In this document: piece after piece, positions 1 to 10,836 of the stretch
Numbering within the stretch: position 1 is the stretch's first letter
Layout of the letters: every line of letters starts with the position of its first letter
NCBI GenBank assembly: GCA_031216915.1
Contig: CM062294.1
Location: 32,503,128 to 32,567,127 of the forward strand
DNA length: 64,000 nt
Reading direction: 5' to 3'
Source: Pictodentalium vernedei
Taxonomy: Eukaryota > Mollusca > Scaphopoda > Dentaliida > Dentaliidae
Notes under the pieces: model-generated
Database searches by the model: none
Told to the model about the DNA's origin: nothing
What the model saw: only the letters and a program-made list of their open reading frames with translations
Program-made: the position numbers and the translations under genes

Positions 1-304
1 GCCTTTTTCTCCCGAACCACTGGCCGCATATTAATGAAATTTCATGTGAGCAGGGGCTATATAAGGGCATTTTGATTTTTTGTCAAATTAGGTTTCAGCT
101 CATATTGAGCAGAGGGATGGGGTAAAAATGATCCATTTCTTAAAAAATCTTCTTCTCAAGAACCAGCAATAGCAGAAACTTGATATTTGGTATGCAGCTT
201 CCTTTTGAGGTGTAGACTCAAGTTTGTTCAAGAGAAGTTTGTCGGGCATTATTTGCCTTCGTTATGGGAGGGGCAAATATTTTGGCCACGCCTAAAATTT
301 CTAT
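1..304. other. Left flank of DIRS copy A, repeat-like
   Basis: No gene is visible. The wording of the stretch (for example 'cagaaacttgatatttggtatgcag' in two parts around 172-196) resembles the tandem-repeat non-autonomous elements seen elsewhere in the window near 24.3 kb and 42.6 kb. The empty site of copy A ends in CTAT at 301-304. Confidence 0.3.
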
Positions 305-514
305 ATTTTTATACTGTACCAATGACCCAGACTTAGCTGGTGCTAACTCCACAAAAACCAGGGCCAAACACAAATTTTGCCCCCCAATCCCCAACATTTG
401 CATCCAAAACAAAAAGAAATCATGTCCTAAAGGACCTCCATACTACGCCTCTACTGCGCATGCGCAGTGACGCAGACGTCCCGAAATTGGCGCCAATTAT
501 CATTTCTCTGTTTG
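305..514 (+). repeat. Left ITR of copy A
   Basis: Starts ATTTTTATACTGTACC and matches the reverse complement of 14495-14643. It contains the palindrome ACTGCGCATGCGCAGT at 453-468. Left and right ITR of A differ at roughly 5% of positions by eye, more than those of B or E. Confidence 0.85.
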
Positions 515-702
515 GCCCTTCATCAGTCAACATCTCACTGATCTTTGTGCTTGTAAATCTCAGTTTAAAGGATGCCAGACACGTAATTTTTGGAGAAAAT
601 GTGATTCTAAGGAGGATAGAAGGAGGAGAGGAAAAAGAAGTGACAAAAAATAATCAGGGCTGTACTTAAAATTTTTTGATGAAATTATGTTAAGTTGCCT
701 AT

Positions 703-903
703 ATTTTTATACTGTACCAATGACCCAGACATAGCTGGTGCTAACTCTTAAAATATAGGGCCAAACACAAATTTTGCCCCCCAATCCCCAAAATTTGCAT
801 CTAAAACCAAAGAAAACATGTCCTTAAAGGCCCTCCACACTTCGCCTCTACTGCGCATGCGCAGTGTCAAGGACGTTCCGAAATTGGCACCATTAATCAT
901 TCT
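703..903 (+). repeat. Left ITR of copy E
   Basis: Inverted copy of 7969-8166. Carries the GCGCATGCGC palindrome at 850-865; the right copy has one CpG-to-TpG change in it. Confidence 0.88.
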
Positions 904-1780
904 AAGTTTGGCCCTTCATCAGTTAACATCTGACTGATCTTTGTGCTTGTAAATCTCAGTTTAAATGATGCCAGACACATAAATATTAGTGAAATGGTGA
1001 TTCTAAGGAGGATAGAGAAGGAGGAGAGGAAAAATGTGTGACAGAATATTATCAGGGCTGTAACTTAAAATTTTTTAATGAAATTATGTTAAGTTACCTA
1101 TTTTCGAGGCAGCAGCCATTTTGTTGTCATTCTGATTATTTAGTTACACTGATTTTTTAGTGTTTTCCTCTCTCCCTGTCCTTTAAGTCCCCCCTTGCTA
1201 TTCTCCCATGCTTTTGGCATAGTTTTTGTAATTATTATTACTAAATTTTCTTGGGAGTTTTAGCTGAATAACAGAATGAATTCTGTTCTTTTCCCCATGT
1301 TTACGTCTTCACCTACGGGTGGTTAGGCGTTGTGTTCTGCATCTTCCATCTGATGTTCTGCAGTTTCTTCCCTGGAAGTCTCTGTTTTGCATCAGATAGT
1401 GTATTTTTGGTAACTGATTCCGGGCCTGGGTGCCTGGAGTCTTATTTTAGTGTTTTTACATTCATTGTTTACATTTACAACAGCCCTCTGTGTGAGGGGG
1501 GGATTTCTGGAAAATAATATCTTGATGTTATTTTAATCATAACTAGATACATTATTATTGTTCGTAAGTGTTGAATAAATTGTTTAAAATATTTTTAAAA
1601 TTTTTGTCCACACTTAGGCTTGGGATCCATTGGGGCTCAACGTTACTTTTCAGAAACTTGGGCTGTTCTGAAAAAATATTTTTTCAAAATATTTTGATTT
1701 CAATTATTTTTTCAATATTAATGGATCATATTATTATGTATTTTGATTGCCAGGCGTTAGTGCGAGTACCAGGACTTGTT

Positions 1781-2360
1781 ATACCACCCACTTGAAAAGT
1801 GGGCGGTATATAGCATTCATGGTGTCCGTACTTCCGTACTTACGTACTTCCGTACTTCCGTACATCCGTGACGCTTTGGGGGTACACATCTGCTATCCGC
1901 TACTCCTCTTAAACCAGTGGGTGGATTTCATTGAAACTTAAGGCATTCTTTTCTGTACATTATAGATGTGCACCTCCTATTTTGCTTTCAGGTATTTTTA
2001 TTTTTTACTCTTTCCCAAAGGGCGAAATGAACTTAGCCAAATTGTTGTGATGCTTTAGGGGGGTACACTCCTGCTATCCGCTACTCCTCTTATACCAGTG
2101 GGCGAATTTCATTGAAACTCTCAGACATTCTTTTATATACATTATAGATGTGCACCTTCTATTCTGCTTTCAGGTATTTTTATTTTTTCATCTTGCATGC
2201 TCTTTGTAATATTTACCCTTTCTCATATTGAAAATTGCTCTCATGTTTTCGGAGAACATACAGATGTGCTGTGTATATTAAATACTTTTTTACTGTTGTG
2301 AAATGTTTCTTGGTTGGAGTGGGTGGTATCTTTAGTGAGCAGTGCTCACAGTAATTCTAG
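1781..2360. mobile_element. Non-autonomous element with two 181-bp tandem units, inserted in copy E leader
   Basis: The sequence is absent from the homologous leader of C (34935-34965). It begins ATACCACCCACTTG, immediately followed by its own inverted copy, and ends near AGTGGGTGGTAT (2318-2329), giving terminal inverted repeats. Inside are two tandem units starting at about 1870 and 2051 (GCTTT.GGGGGTACAC, later GTGCACCT and TTTCAGGTATTTTTATTTTT). A run of CTTCCGTACTTACGTA-type repeats lies at 1828-1866. The plan resembles bivalve 'pearl'-like or Helitron-derived short elements; that label is inference. Confidence 0.6.
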
Positions 2361-2373
2361 TTTTCTTTTCACA

Positions 2374-5313
2374 TTGAAAGGATATTGATCAATTGTAATA
2401 AGAGGAAGTCTTCCTCTGACTTTATAATCATTCTACAAGTGGTCAGTGTACTCGCATTAACTCCTGTTCTGTATCGTATGATTTCGATGACAATATGGGA
2501 AACGTATGTCACGGTATGTTATTGGGGAAATGGACACTCCGGTCCTTTCCCCGCAGGGTCACTCTACTTTATCAATTTTCTATTTTCAGACGATCAAGAT
2601 TAGGGTGATTTATCTGTGATGTCTTCCAACAGTGTGCCTCCGTCGTCACAATTAATGAAGGGCTAGCGGAAAAGTGCTCATGTAAATACGCCAATTGCCT
2701 AAGAGGACCCTAGTAGGTTCGACGGCCTTTGATGTCCGCTAGCTCGCCCGGTGTAGCATCCATTCACCGAATGGTTCGGCAGCCGGGTTCGTCCGTTGCG
2801 GTCTAGAAGGAATTTTGGGGTGATGCGAGCACTATAAATCAACCTAATGCACACCCAGTGACGGCGGATCGGAGGGAGAACGGAGGAAGCCTTTTAGTCC
2901 AGTTCATAGCTCGTCCCGGTCCATCCGGACGGCAAGCGAGAGAGGCCCCTCTCTCGTTCACAACATCTGGCCCCAGATGTTGTGGTACAATATGTTTCGC
3001 ATTCGGAGCATACGTCCGTCGCTCGGGACGCTCCGACATATAGTCAGTCCGGAGTAGACTGTCAATAAGGCTTCCTCATTCTCATAGTTGCGCACACGAC
3101 CGCTCTTGGCTACGTGACCACGGATATCCAGTCAGCTTCGCCAGTCAGAGATTCATCGGCGACCAGGTCACACCATCTGGTAGCCAGGGACACGAGGCCT
3201 GCAGACTTCGGACGTTCGCATAGGAAGTGTGCGGGAGTCAACGTACACGGAGCTTCCGGCGGCAATGCATCGTAAGACCGCTACTGCACAGGCCTCGGGA
3301 ACGGACGTGCTTTCCTAAATAGCACAGTTTATCGCAGCATCCCAGCATCAACTGAATCTGTCGCATATTTTTTATCCGACGATGCTGGGTCGGGACGCTC
3401 CGCGGAAGCGGGTACGGACGTCCGAAAATTTCGTCCGGTCCGACGGGATACCGAAAGGGATTTGAAGGATTTTGAGCTTTCCCTTTCGGAACAACATATG
3501 CTGTTGTGTATGTCATCTGACTTGGTCTTCTACAGCTTCTTTCGTCGGACCAGAATGCTGCGATGCCGGATAAGAAACTGATAGCGTCGGAGGACTTAGA
3601 AATTTTTTGTTCGGTTCAGGGACATCGTCCCTCAGTTCCGACATAGTCCAATAATGTCACGCAAACTTTCGAATTATTGAACGACGCTATATATATTATT
3701 ATTATATGCTTGCTATAACCAAGCATTTCTGGTTTCTTGTTCGCAAAGTTACGGAGATGTCTTTCAAAAGTGTGCCTCTGTCGTCATAGTTAATGAAGAG
3801 CTAGCGGCAATAAGTGCTCATGGAATATGTCTATCGCCTACGGAGTGACATTCGCTAGCTCACCCGGTGTAGCGTACATTCATCGATTGGTTCGGCTGCC
3901 GGGTTCATCCGTTGCGGTCTAGGAAGGAGATTTGGGTGATGCGAGCACTTTAATTACTTTAGTACTCACCCAGTGACGGCAGATTGAGGACAGATCGGAG
4001 GAAGCCTGTTAGTCCGGTTCCTGGCTTGTCCAGGTCCGTCCGGGCTGTGAGCGAGAGAGGTCCCTCTCTCGTCCAACAACATAGGGGACCGCATGTTGTG
4101 GTTCAGATATTTTACATTCGGAGCATATGTCTGTCGGTCGGGACACTCCGTTATATTGACAGTCCGAGAGACTGTCCTTAATGCTTCCTCATCCTCACAG
4201 CAGGGCACACGACCGCACATTGGCTACGTGACCTCGAGTATCCGATCAGTTTCGTCATTCAGTGATTCCACGGCGAATAGGTCGCGCCATCCGGTAGCCA
4301 AGGGACACGAGGCCTATACACTCCGTTCGCTCGCATATTGGTAGTATGCACGGGGTAACGTTCACGGAGCTTCCAGCGGCAATGCATTGTAGGACCGCTT
4401 CTCCTCAGGCCTCAGTGACGGACGTGCTATCCGAGTTAGCACAGTTGTTTCGCAGCATCCCAGCAATTGACAGTTTCTTGGTCGAATCAGGAATTATCCG
4501 ACGGCACTGGGTCGGTGCGGTCCGTGGTTGCATCAGGTACGGACGACCGAACGCTTTATAGGGTCCGACAGGATGGCGAAAGGGATTCGAAAGATTTCGA
4601 GTTTTCCCTTTAGTAGTATCGGAAGCTGCCTTTCATATCTTCTGGCATTATCTTCCAGTGATTGTTATTTCAGACTTCATTGCTGCGATCTTGGATAAGA
4701 GACTTATAGCGTCATTGGACTCGAATTTTTCGATCGGTTCAGGGACATTGTCCCTGACTTACCGACGCAGTCCAATAATGTCATTACAATATGTGTTTTA
4801 TTTTTCGACGCTATATATGCATACAAGCCTGCTACCAAGCATGATAGTTTAGTTTCTTGTCCGCGTTGCTCATTTCTGCCGTTTTATCATTTATACGATT
4901 AGTTTATTTGGCAGAGCAGGGCATACCGAGAGTTCATATGCGTCTAGACGGTGTGGTTAAAGACGGGAAATATTCTTTTTCGCCGTTTATGTCTTTTCCA
5001 ACTTCAATGTTGGAAACGACATGATGTATAGTAGACTTAACTTAGACGCTTTATCATACGTAATCCGCCTTACGGAGGCGTTATCATTACGTTTTCAAGA
5101 AAAGATTTACGGGATATTATTCTCAATGTAATTTCTTTTGAGGGCAGTAGTTTGTTCACGTATAACTCCGCCCTTCAGTGGCTGATTGGAGTTGGTTGAC
5201 GTGACGCAGCCCTATCTACATCCATACGCGTGGATAGTAAGGTTAAGAACTCTCTCAGAGTCGCTTCGTTCTCGGAGGAGCTTCTCTTCGACGGCAACTT
5301 TTCGGCAATCCAT
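2374..5313 (+). pseudogene. Gag-like ORF1 pseudogene of copy E
   Basis: Aligns with ORF1 of copy C (34967 onward) from the Cys cluster (KRKSSSDF at about 2398) to the LLFDGKLSAI region near 5290. The start codon is TTG instead of ATG, and stops and indels occur throughout. The central part is present twice (2618-3750 and 3751-4860). At about 5313 the sequence jumps from the end of the capsid-like part of gag straight to the RNase H region, so the basic tail of gag and the whole RT are missing. Not functional. Confidence 0.82.
2618..4870 (+). repeat. Tandem duplication inside gag of copy E, period about 1133 bp
   Basis: Both units start ATGTCTTYCAAVAGTGTGCCTC (2618 and about 3751) and end after GACGCTATATAT...GCTTGCTA..CAAGCA...TTTCTTGT. 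Each spans the Ser-rich linker and the start of the capsid-like segment. The units have diverged by many substitutions and small indels, so the duplication is not recent. Confidence 0.75.
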
Positions 5314-7220
5314 GAATTGCTCGATTTACACGTTCTCTTGTCTATCTAGTGTTACAAGAGATTCAGACTGGGGCAAACATTCGGTGGTTCACTCAAGAGT
5401 GCCACTGCAGTTGCCGGACCCGAGTGTGGCTGTTATGACGGTTGCCAGTCAAGCAGATTGGGATATAATACTGATCCCAACGGATTCGAAGTGCCAGGGT
5501 CTTTGGGTTCCGCAGTCTCTTAGCAACCAATTTTCTTCCACGGAATAATGTTTTTTGGGCTTGCTTTATGTCATTGCATGAACATTATTCAGAAACGCAT
5601 GCCCAAATCCTGTCCGTTAATTCGACAGTAGTGGCGTATCTCCGGAACCAGGGAGGCACTCTTTCTTTTCCGTTATTCAATTGAATGGAAAGAATCCGTC
5701 TGTTGGTTATAATACACCAAGTTCTGTTTTGGTCCGTCATATTCCGGGTCGTCTGATTGTTTTACCGGACTCCCGTTCACTTACGGGTCGCTTGTTGCTG
5801 TCAGAATGGACTCTCAACAAACAAGTATTCAATCAGATTTGCTATCTATGGGAGCGCCCAATGATGATTTATTTACGACACAGCTTGCTAATCAATTGCC
5901 GACGTATGTGTTGGCTTGTCCAGATCTCTGAGCTAATGTTGTTAACGCTCTATTGATCTATAGGACGGAATGATAGGATACGCGTATCCTCCGGCGCTGT
6001 TGTTTCAGCAGGTATTGCTAAGATAAACAACCACAATACATTTCTGTTGATAGCATCTCTATCTTCACAGAGATCATGGGTAATTTACTCTCTTGTCTAC
6101 TGTGGGTCTTAACGTGAAATCTTCCTCAATGTGAGGATCTTTTTTCACTGGGTAAATCGTGTCATCTTTATCACAACCCGCAAGGTCTCAACCTTCATGT
6201 ATTCCGTTGTGTGGTCCGTATTGCATTGTAAGCATTGTACTGGACGAGCTTTGGACGCGATTTCTTACTATAGGAGGTCCTCTTCTTCGCTATTCTATGC
6301 GGCTAAAGTGGAGGCTCTTCCGTCGTTGGTTTAGGGATCATTTTGTTCATATTGTTGATTCCTCCATACTACTCATTGCAATTTTTTAGTATACTTGTTT
6401 CACAAGATCTACTGCAGCCTGTTATTATTAAGGTTATAGGTTTATATTACCTCATACCTATGCACTCTACGATAGTTTACAATTGAGTCTTATGTCTCTT
6501 TATCTAAGTCAGTTAGTAACTTTTTGATATATAGACTTAGAATCTTTAGATTAAATTCCTATATGGATTTTAACTTCGGTTCTTATTTAGCTAAGTAATC
6601 ATTTGAGCCTCTGGAAACAGTAGTTTTCAAATTCTGACCTTTTAGACAGTAATTCTGTTGGTTTCTCTTTTACTGTAGAGTTAGTGAGTTTCATGCACTA
6701 TCGATGGATGATTTTCACTTTCGTAGTTTCGGAATCACTATTCCGTTACTATTTAGGTTGGATTTTTGCATAAGAGTTAGGCTCCTAATATCCGGAACCT
6801 ATTGTTATTAAGGTCCTTCCGTCTTCGTACGGGCATAGGCCTTTACTCTTTCCGGGTAGAGTTTATGTATTTATAAACAGATATCTGTTTATTACTATGG
6901 GCGTAAGCTTCTTCTGTCTTTGATGCCTAGTAGAAGGACGTTACGCTCCATTCTATTGTTAATGGATTCTATTAACTATCGGTACTGCTTATGGTATATC
7001 ATTGACTTAGCAGTTGTGCTTAAGATTTCGGCTCATGAAGTAAGAGTTCTTCTACATCTTGGGCTTACATTAATAGTGTCGCTATTATAGATTTTTGAAG
7101 GCTGCTCATTGCGCTCAGCCATCCACATTCATGAATTTTTATCTCAGAAATATCGAGTCCATTTCTGGAGGCCTCTATTGTTAGGTCTATTATCTACTGC
7201 TCAGAATGTCATTCACTTAA
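5314..7220 (+). pseudogene. RNase H, methyltransferase-like and YR remnants of copy E
   Basis: Begins inside the RNase H region (homologous to C 38085 onward). It keeps recognisable traces of the DNA motif for MTDASQTGW (5433-5465), the histidine-containing RHIPGRL (about 5735-5755), DLFAT-like and AYPPAP-like segments (5855-6000), and the recombinase from AVDAISNCRR (about 6250) to the terminal AQNV (7201). Numerous stops and indels break every frame. The R-x-S-E-L box near 6680 has changed. No product is expected. Confidence 0.8.
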
Positions 7221-7284
7221 CAGTTGCTACTATAGCTAGGTAGGCTCTCTGTTTCGGCAGTGTCTCCGTTCTGCTGCCCTCTTC

Positions 7285-7308
7285 GCTCTGGGCTATTTGA
7301 CCCAGGGC
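7285..7308 (+). other. Post-YR hairpin of copy E
   Basis: GCTCTGGG and CCCAGGGC flank an 8-nt loop just after the YR frame and are followed by a G-rich run. The same stem is at 13805 (A), 32991 (B) and 40093 (C), and a different sequence forms the same stem in D and F. Confidence 0.65.
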
Positions 7309-7661
7309 AAGAAAAGGGGGGGGGGGGAGGGTGTTCCCTTGGGTCACCTGTTTTACTATGAAAACAAGGGGATACCTCCTCCGGAGTTAGTAATTCTGAG
7401 CTGTTATTGGGATGGTTGTTTAGTGAGAAGTTTATGTTTTAAAAATTCATTCAAGTCTTAGTTTTTAAAGTATAGCTTTTGAATATTGCATATGTCAACG
7501 GACATGATTATGCAATCCTCGGACACTTTTAAGGAGTATAAGAGTCTCTATTCTCTAGACTTACTTTATTTATTGGCTTACTTTAAAAATTATTAGTATA
7601 AGGATTATATTGGATATTAATAGAGTACATGGATGTATGAAGCTCAATTTTGGAAGGTGTT

Positions 7662-7699
7662 GTATCTTTCTAATTTATCATAAATAAGAAAGATACATG
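7662..7699 (+). other. 3' hairpin of copy E upstream of ICR
   Basis: GTATCTTTCT pairs with AGAAAGATAC. The position, about 105 bp before the ICR, is the same in the other copies. Confidence 0.6.
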
Positions 7700-7804
7700 T
7701 AAGGCCTATTACTTCTTTTTCCCTACAGGGGATGACTCTATTTTATATTAATGAGCGTATTCCATTTTGCTCTATGTCCTTGGCCCTCCAGCCTTTTTAC
7801 TATT

Positions 7805-7893
7805 CAGCTATGTCTGGGTCATTGGTACAGTATAAAAATGTTAAAAAATTTATAGTAATTTCTATATTTTTTATACTTACCAATGACCCAGAC
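7805..7893 (+). repeat. ICR of copy E
   Basis: The first part is the reverse complement of the left end (starting at CAGCTATGTCTGGGTC). The second part, from GTTAAAAAATTTATAG, is the reverse complement of the right end. Together they equal the complement of right end joined to left end, the DIRS internal complementary region. Confidence 0.85.
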
Positions 7894-7968
7894 GGGGATG
7901 GCCCTCCCAGGAGTTGGGAACTCTTGCCTCCCCGCTGAGTACATAGCGCTTACCAGGCACTGGTTTTT

Positions 7969-8195
7969 AGAATGATTAATGGCGCCAATTTCGGAACGTC
8001 CTTGACACTGCACATGCGCAGTAGAGGCGAAGTGTGGAGGGCCTTTAAGGACATGTTTTCTTTGGTTTTAGATGCAAATTTTGGGGATTGGGGGGCAAAA
8101 TTTGTGTTTGGCCCTATATTTTAAGAGTTAGCACCAGCTATGTCTGGGTCATAGTTAAGTATAAAAAATATAGAAATTACTATAAATTTTTTAAC
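7969..8195 (+). repeat. Right ITR and terminus of copy E
   Basis: Inverted copy of 703-903 plus a ~29-bp terminal extension (to TTTTTTAAC) matched only in the ICR. Copy A sequence resumes at 8196. Confidence 0.87.
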
Positions 8196-8723
8196 TTTCG
8201 AGGCATGGGCCTCTTGTTGTCATTCTTGCTAAATGTTGCACTGCTTATTCAGTGTTTCCTCTCCCCTAGCCTTCTAAAGTCCCCCCTTGCAATTCTCCCC
8301 TGGGAGTCTCTGTTTTGCATCAGATAGAGTGTAATTTTGATGACTGATTCCGGGCCAGTTTTTTCGGTGCCTGGAGTCATGTTTTCTGGTGTTTTACACT
8401 GTTTGTTTACATTGGCAACAGCCTTTTTTGAGGGGGGCTGTTTGCCTTTGCTGTAGTTTATCTCACTATAAGATACATTTATATTATCCGTAAGTGTCTC
8501 ATTAATTATTTAATATAAATTTAAAATTTTTGACCACACATTGCCATCGGATCCATCGGGGCTCAACGTTACTTTTCAGCAACTTGGGCTTCGCTGAAAA
8601 AATATTTTTTCTAAATTATTTTGATTTGCAATTGTTTTTTCATTTATTAATGGATCATGTTATTATGTATCTTTGTGTCAGGGGTTTGTGCGAGTAACTA
8701 GGACTTGTTGTTGACTTTTCACA

Positions 8724-10796
8724 ATGAAAGGAGTTTGTTCAAATTGTAATGGGAAGAAATCTTCCTCTGACTTTCATGATCATTGTATTAATTGTAGTCA
8801 GTGTTCTCGCACTAATCCCTGTCCTATTTGTCAATATTGGGATGATAAACATTGGAAACGTGTGTCACGGTATGTTGTTTCTGGAGAAAGGGCTATGCCG
8901 GCTCTTTCTCCGCAAGGTCACTCTACTCTCTCAGTTTCTATTTCAGAGGAACAAGAACAGGGTGATGTTTCCATGTTATCTTCAAGTGTGCGTCTGTCGT
9001 CACAAATGAATTCAGAGCTAGCGGCAAAAGTGCTCATGGAGATTAGACAAATGTCGTCCGCTACCTTGCCCGGTGTAGCGTCCATTCACCGAATGGTTCG
9101 GCAGCCGGGTTCGTCCGATGCGGTCCAGGAGGAAATTTTGGGTGATGCGAGCACTATAAACATACTAGGTGCACACCCAGTGACGGCGGATAGTAAGCGA
9201 GAACGGAGGAAGCCTTTGAGTCCGGTTCCTAGCTCGTCCAGGTCCAGCCGGGCCGCGAGCGAGAGAGGCCCCTCTCTCGTACAACAACATCTGGGACCAG
9301 ATGTTGTGGTACAAAATGTGTCGCAAGCGGAGCATACGTCCGTCGCTCGGGACGCTCCGTTGTATAGGCAGTCTGCAGAGACTGCTAAGGCTTCTTCTCA
9401 GCGCACACGACCGCACCTTGGCTGCGTGACCGCCGATATATTACCAGCTTCGCCGATCAAGGATTCTTCGGCGACCAGGTCACACCATCCGGCAGCCAGG
9501 GATTCGAGACCGATGGACTCCGGACGTTCGCATAGAAAAAGTATGCGGGAGCCATCTGATGCGGAGCTGCCCTCGGCGAAGCAGCGAAAGACTGCGCCTC
9601 CGCAGGTCTCGACGCCGGACATTCTTGTGCAGATAGCACAGCTTATCGCAGCATCCCAGCAGCCGACAGAAACGGTGTCGGATCGAGAATTATCCGACGG
9701 CGCTGGGTCGGTACACTCCGCCGAAGCATCGGGGGTGGACGACCGGGAACATCATGATGTCCGACCGGATGGTGAAAGGGATACGGATGATTTGGAGCTA
9801 TCCCTTTCGGAACAACATAAAGCTGCCGTGGACTTCATCCGGCACTTTCTCCCTCAAGTTGTTCCGTCGGGCCAGAGGATTATAGCGTCATTGGACTCTG
9901 AATTTTTTGAGCGGTTCAGGGACAACGCTCCCGAGTTTCCGTCGCAGTCCAATAATGTTGCAAGAACATTTGAATTATTGAACGACGCTATATTTAAACT
10001 TGCTTCCAAGACGGGGAAAGCAGCTTTCTTGTCCGCTAATACTCTCAACCTGCCTTTCATTAATGCAAGGAATAAATTCGATACGGCAGGACAGGGTATC
10101 CCGAGAGTTCCTCTGCGTATGGACAACAAGGCGGAAGACTTAGAGCTATCATTACCGTCGTCAGCTTCTATTACAACCGCGGTGTTGGAAACAGCTATTG
10201 CGTCTAACAGAGCCAATTTAGATGCCTTATCTTACGCAGATCACCTTACTAAGGCGTTATCACTGCGCCTTCAAGGGAAAGAGTTTCAGGATATACAATC
10301 CTCTTTAAGACTTCTTTCAAGGGCAGTAGCTTATTCCACGTGTAACTCCGCCCTTTCAGTGGCAAATCTGGAGTTGGTTAGACGTGACACAGCCCTAGCT
10401 ACATCCACACTCGTGGATACTAAGGTGAAGAACTCTCTTAGAGTCGCTTCGGTCTCCGGAGAACTTCTCTTTGACGGCAAGCTTTCTGCTATTTATGATA
10501 AAATTACAAAGAAAGCTTCGGATTCTCTGTTGTTCAAATCTGCTTCTAAGAAGTCGGATACAGCAGACAAGAATAAGACAGGCACTTCTGGGTCTAATGC
10601 GCCCAAGAGAGGCTCCTATAGAGGTTCCGGTGCATCCTCTTGGTCTTATTCGAGAGACCGTCAGGGTAGCGACTCTCGTTCGGGACGTCCTTCGGGCCGG
10701 GACAATCGGTCGGACGCCCCGAGGTCGACGGGGCGAGGTGCGGGTCGTGGAGGACGTGGTTTCTCCTACCGCAGGCCTCGCAGGTCCAGGAGGTGA
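8724..10796 (+). CDS. Gag-like ORF1 of DIRS copy A (690 aa, intact)
   Basis: Starts at an ATG in ACAATGAAAGGAG, a start also used at 27891 (B) and 34967 (C). Residues 5-44 hold a cysteine cluster (C5, C8, C21, C24, C27, C33, C36 with H18 and H20) that probably binds zinc. A Ser-, Arg- and Pro-rich linker follows (about 70-340). Residues about 370-590 are the best conserved part and probably the capsid-like core (FIRHFLPQV, EFFERFRD, LNDAIFKLA, YADHLTKAL motifs). The last ~75 residues are Arg/Gly/Ser-rich with RGGRG and end in RRPRRSRR, fitting nucleic-acid binding. By position it is the Gag-like protein of a DIRS element, packaging element RNA; this is inferred from architecture. The stop is followed within 50 bp by the RT frame, shifted by +1. 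Confidence 0.85.
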   Translation: MKGVCSNCNGKKSSSDFHDHCINCSQCSRTNPCPICQYWDDKHWKRVSRYVVSGERAMPALSPQGHSTLSVSISEEQEQGDVSMLSSSVRLSSQMNSELAAKVLMEIRQMSSATLPGVASIHRMVRQPGSSDAVQEEILGDASTINILGAHPVTADSKRERRKPLSPVPSSSRSSRAASERGPSLVQQHLGPDVVVQNVSQAEHTSVARDAPLYRQSAETAKASSQRTRPHLGCVTADILPASPIKDSSATRSHHPAARDSRPMDSGRSHRKSMREPSDAELPSAKQRKTAPPQVSTPDILVQIAQLIAASQQPTETVSDRELSDGAGSVHSAEASGVDDREHHDVRPDGERDTDDLELSLSEQHKAAVDFIRHFLPQVVPSGQRIIASLDSEFFERFRDNAPEFPSQSNNVARTFELLNDAIFKLASKTGKAAFLSANTLNLPFINARNKFDTAGQGIPRVPLRMDNKAEDLELSLPSSASITTAVLETAIASNRANLDALSYADHLTKALSLRLQGKEFQDIQSSLRLLSRAVAYSTCNSALSVANLELVRRDTALATSTLVDTKVKNSLRVASVSGELLFDGKLSAIYDKITKKASDSLLFKSASKKSDTADKNKTGTSGSNAPKRGSYRGSGASSWSYSRDRQGSDSRSGRPSGRDNRSDAPRSTGRGAGRGGRGFSYRRPRRSRR

Positions 10797-10836
10797 TGGC
10801 TTAAACCTCTATCGCGTACCGGTTGGCGGAAGGTAG

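Larger units (their letters stand above)
703..8195 (+). mobile_element. DIRS-type copy E, defective, nested in copy A
   Basis: Left end ATTTTTATACTGTACC at 703, right end AAATTTTTTAAC at 8195, ICR at 7805-7893. It lies inside the 5' leader of A, so it inserted after A did. Its coding region is nevertheless ruined: the gag ATG is TTG, frames are broken throughout, part of gag is tandemly duplicated, and the 3' end of gag plus all of RT is deleted. Left and right ITRs differ at only about two positions over roughly 100 bp compared by eye, both CpG-type changes. It belongs to the same branch as copy C (CCAAAGAAA.CATGTCC motif in the ITR). A 580-bp tandem-repeat element sits in its leader. Confidence 0.9.

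Noticed and set aside
7732..7938. Short open frames across ICR and ITR sequences (also 33475-33660, 40796-41026)
   Set aside because: They arise from the terminal repeats themselves and recur in either orientation; not genes.
9854..10216. Antisense open frame inside gag (also 29019-29402)
   Set aside because: It mirrors the conserved capsid-like segment of ORF1 on the other strand and has no domain of its own; a coding shadow.
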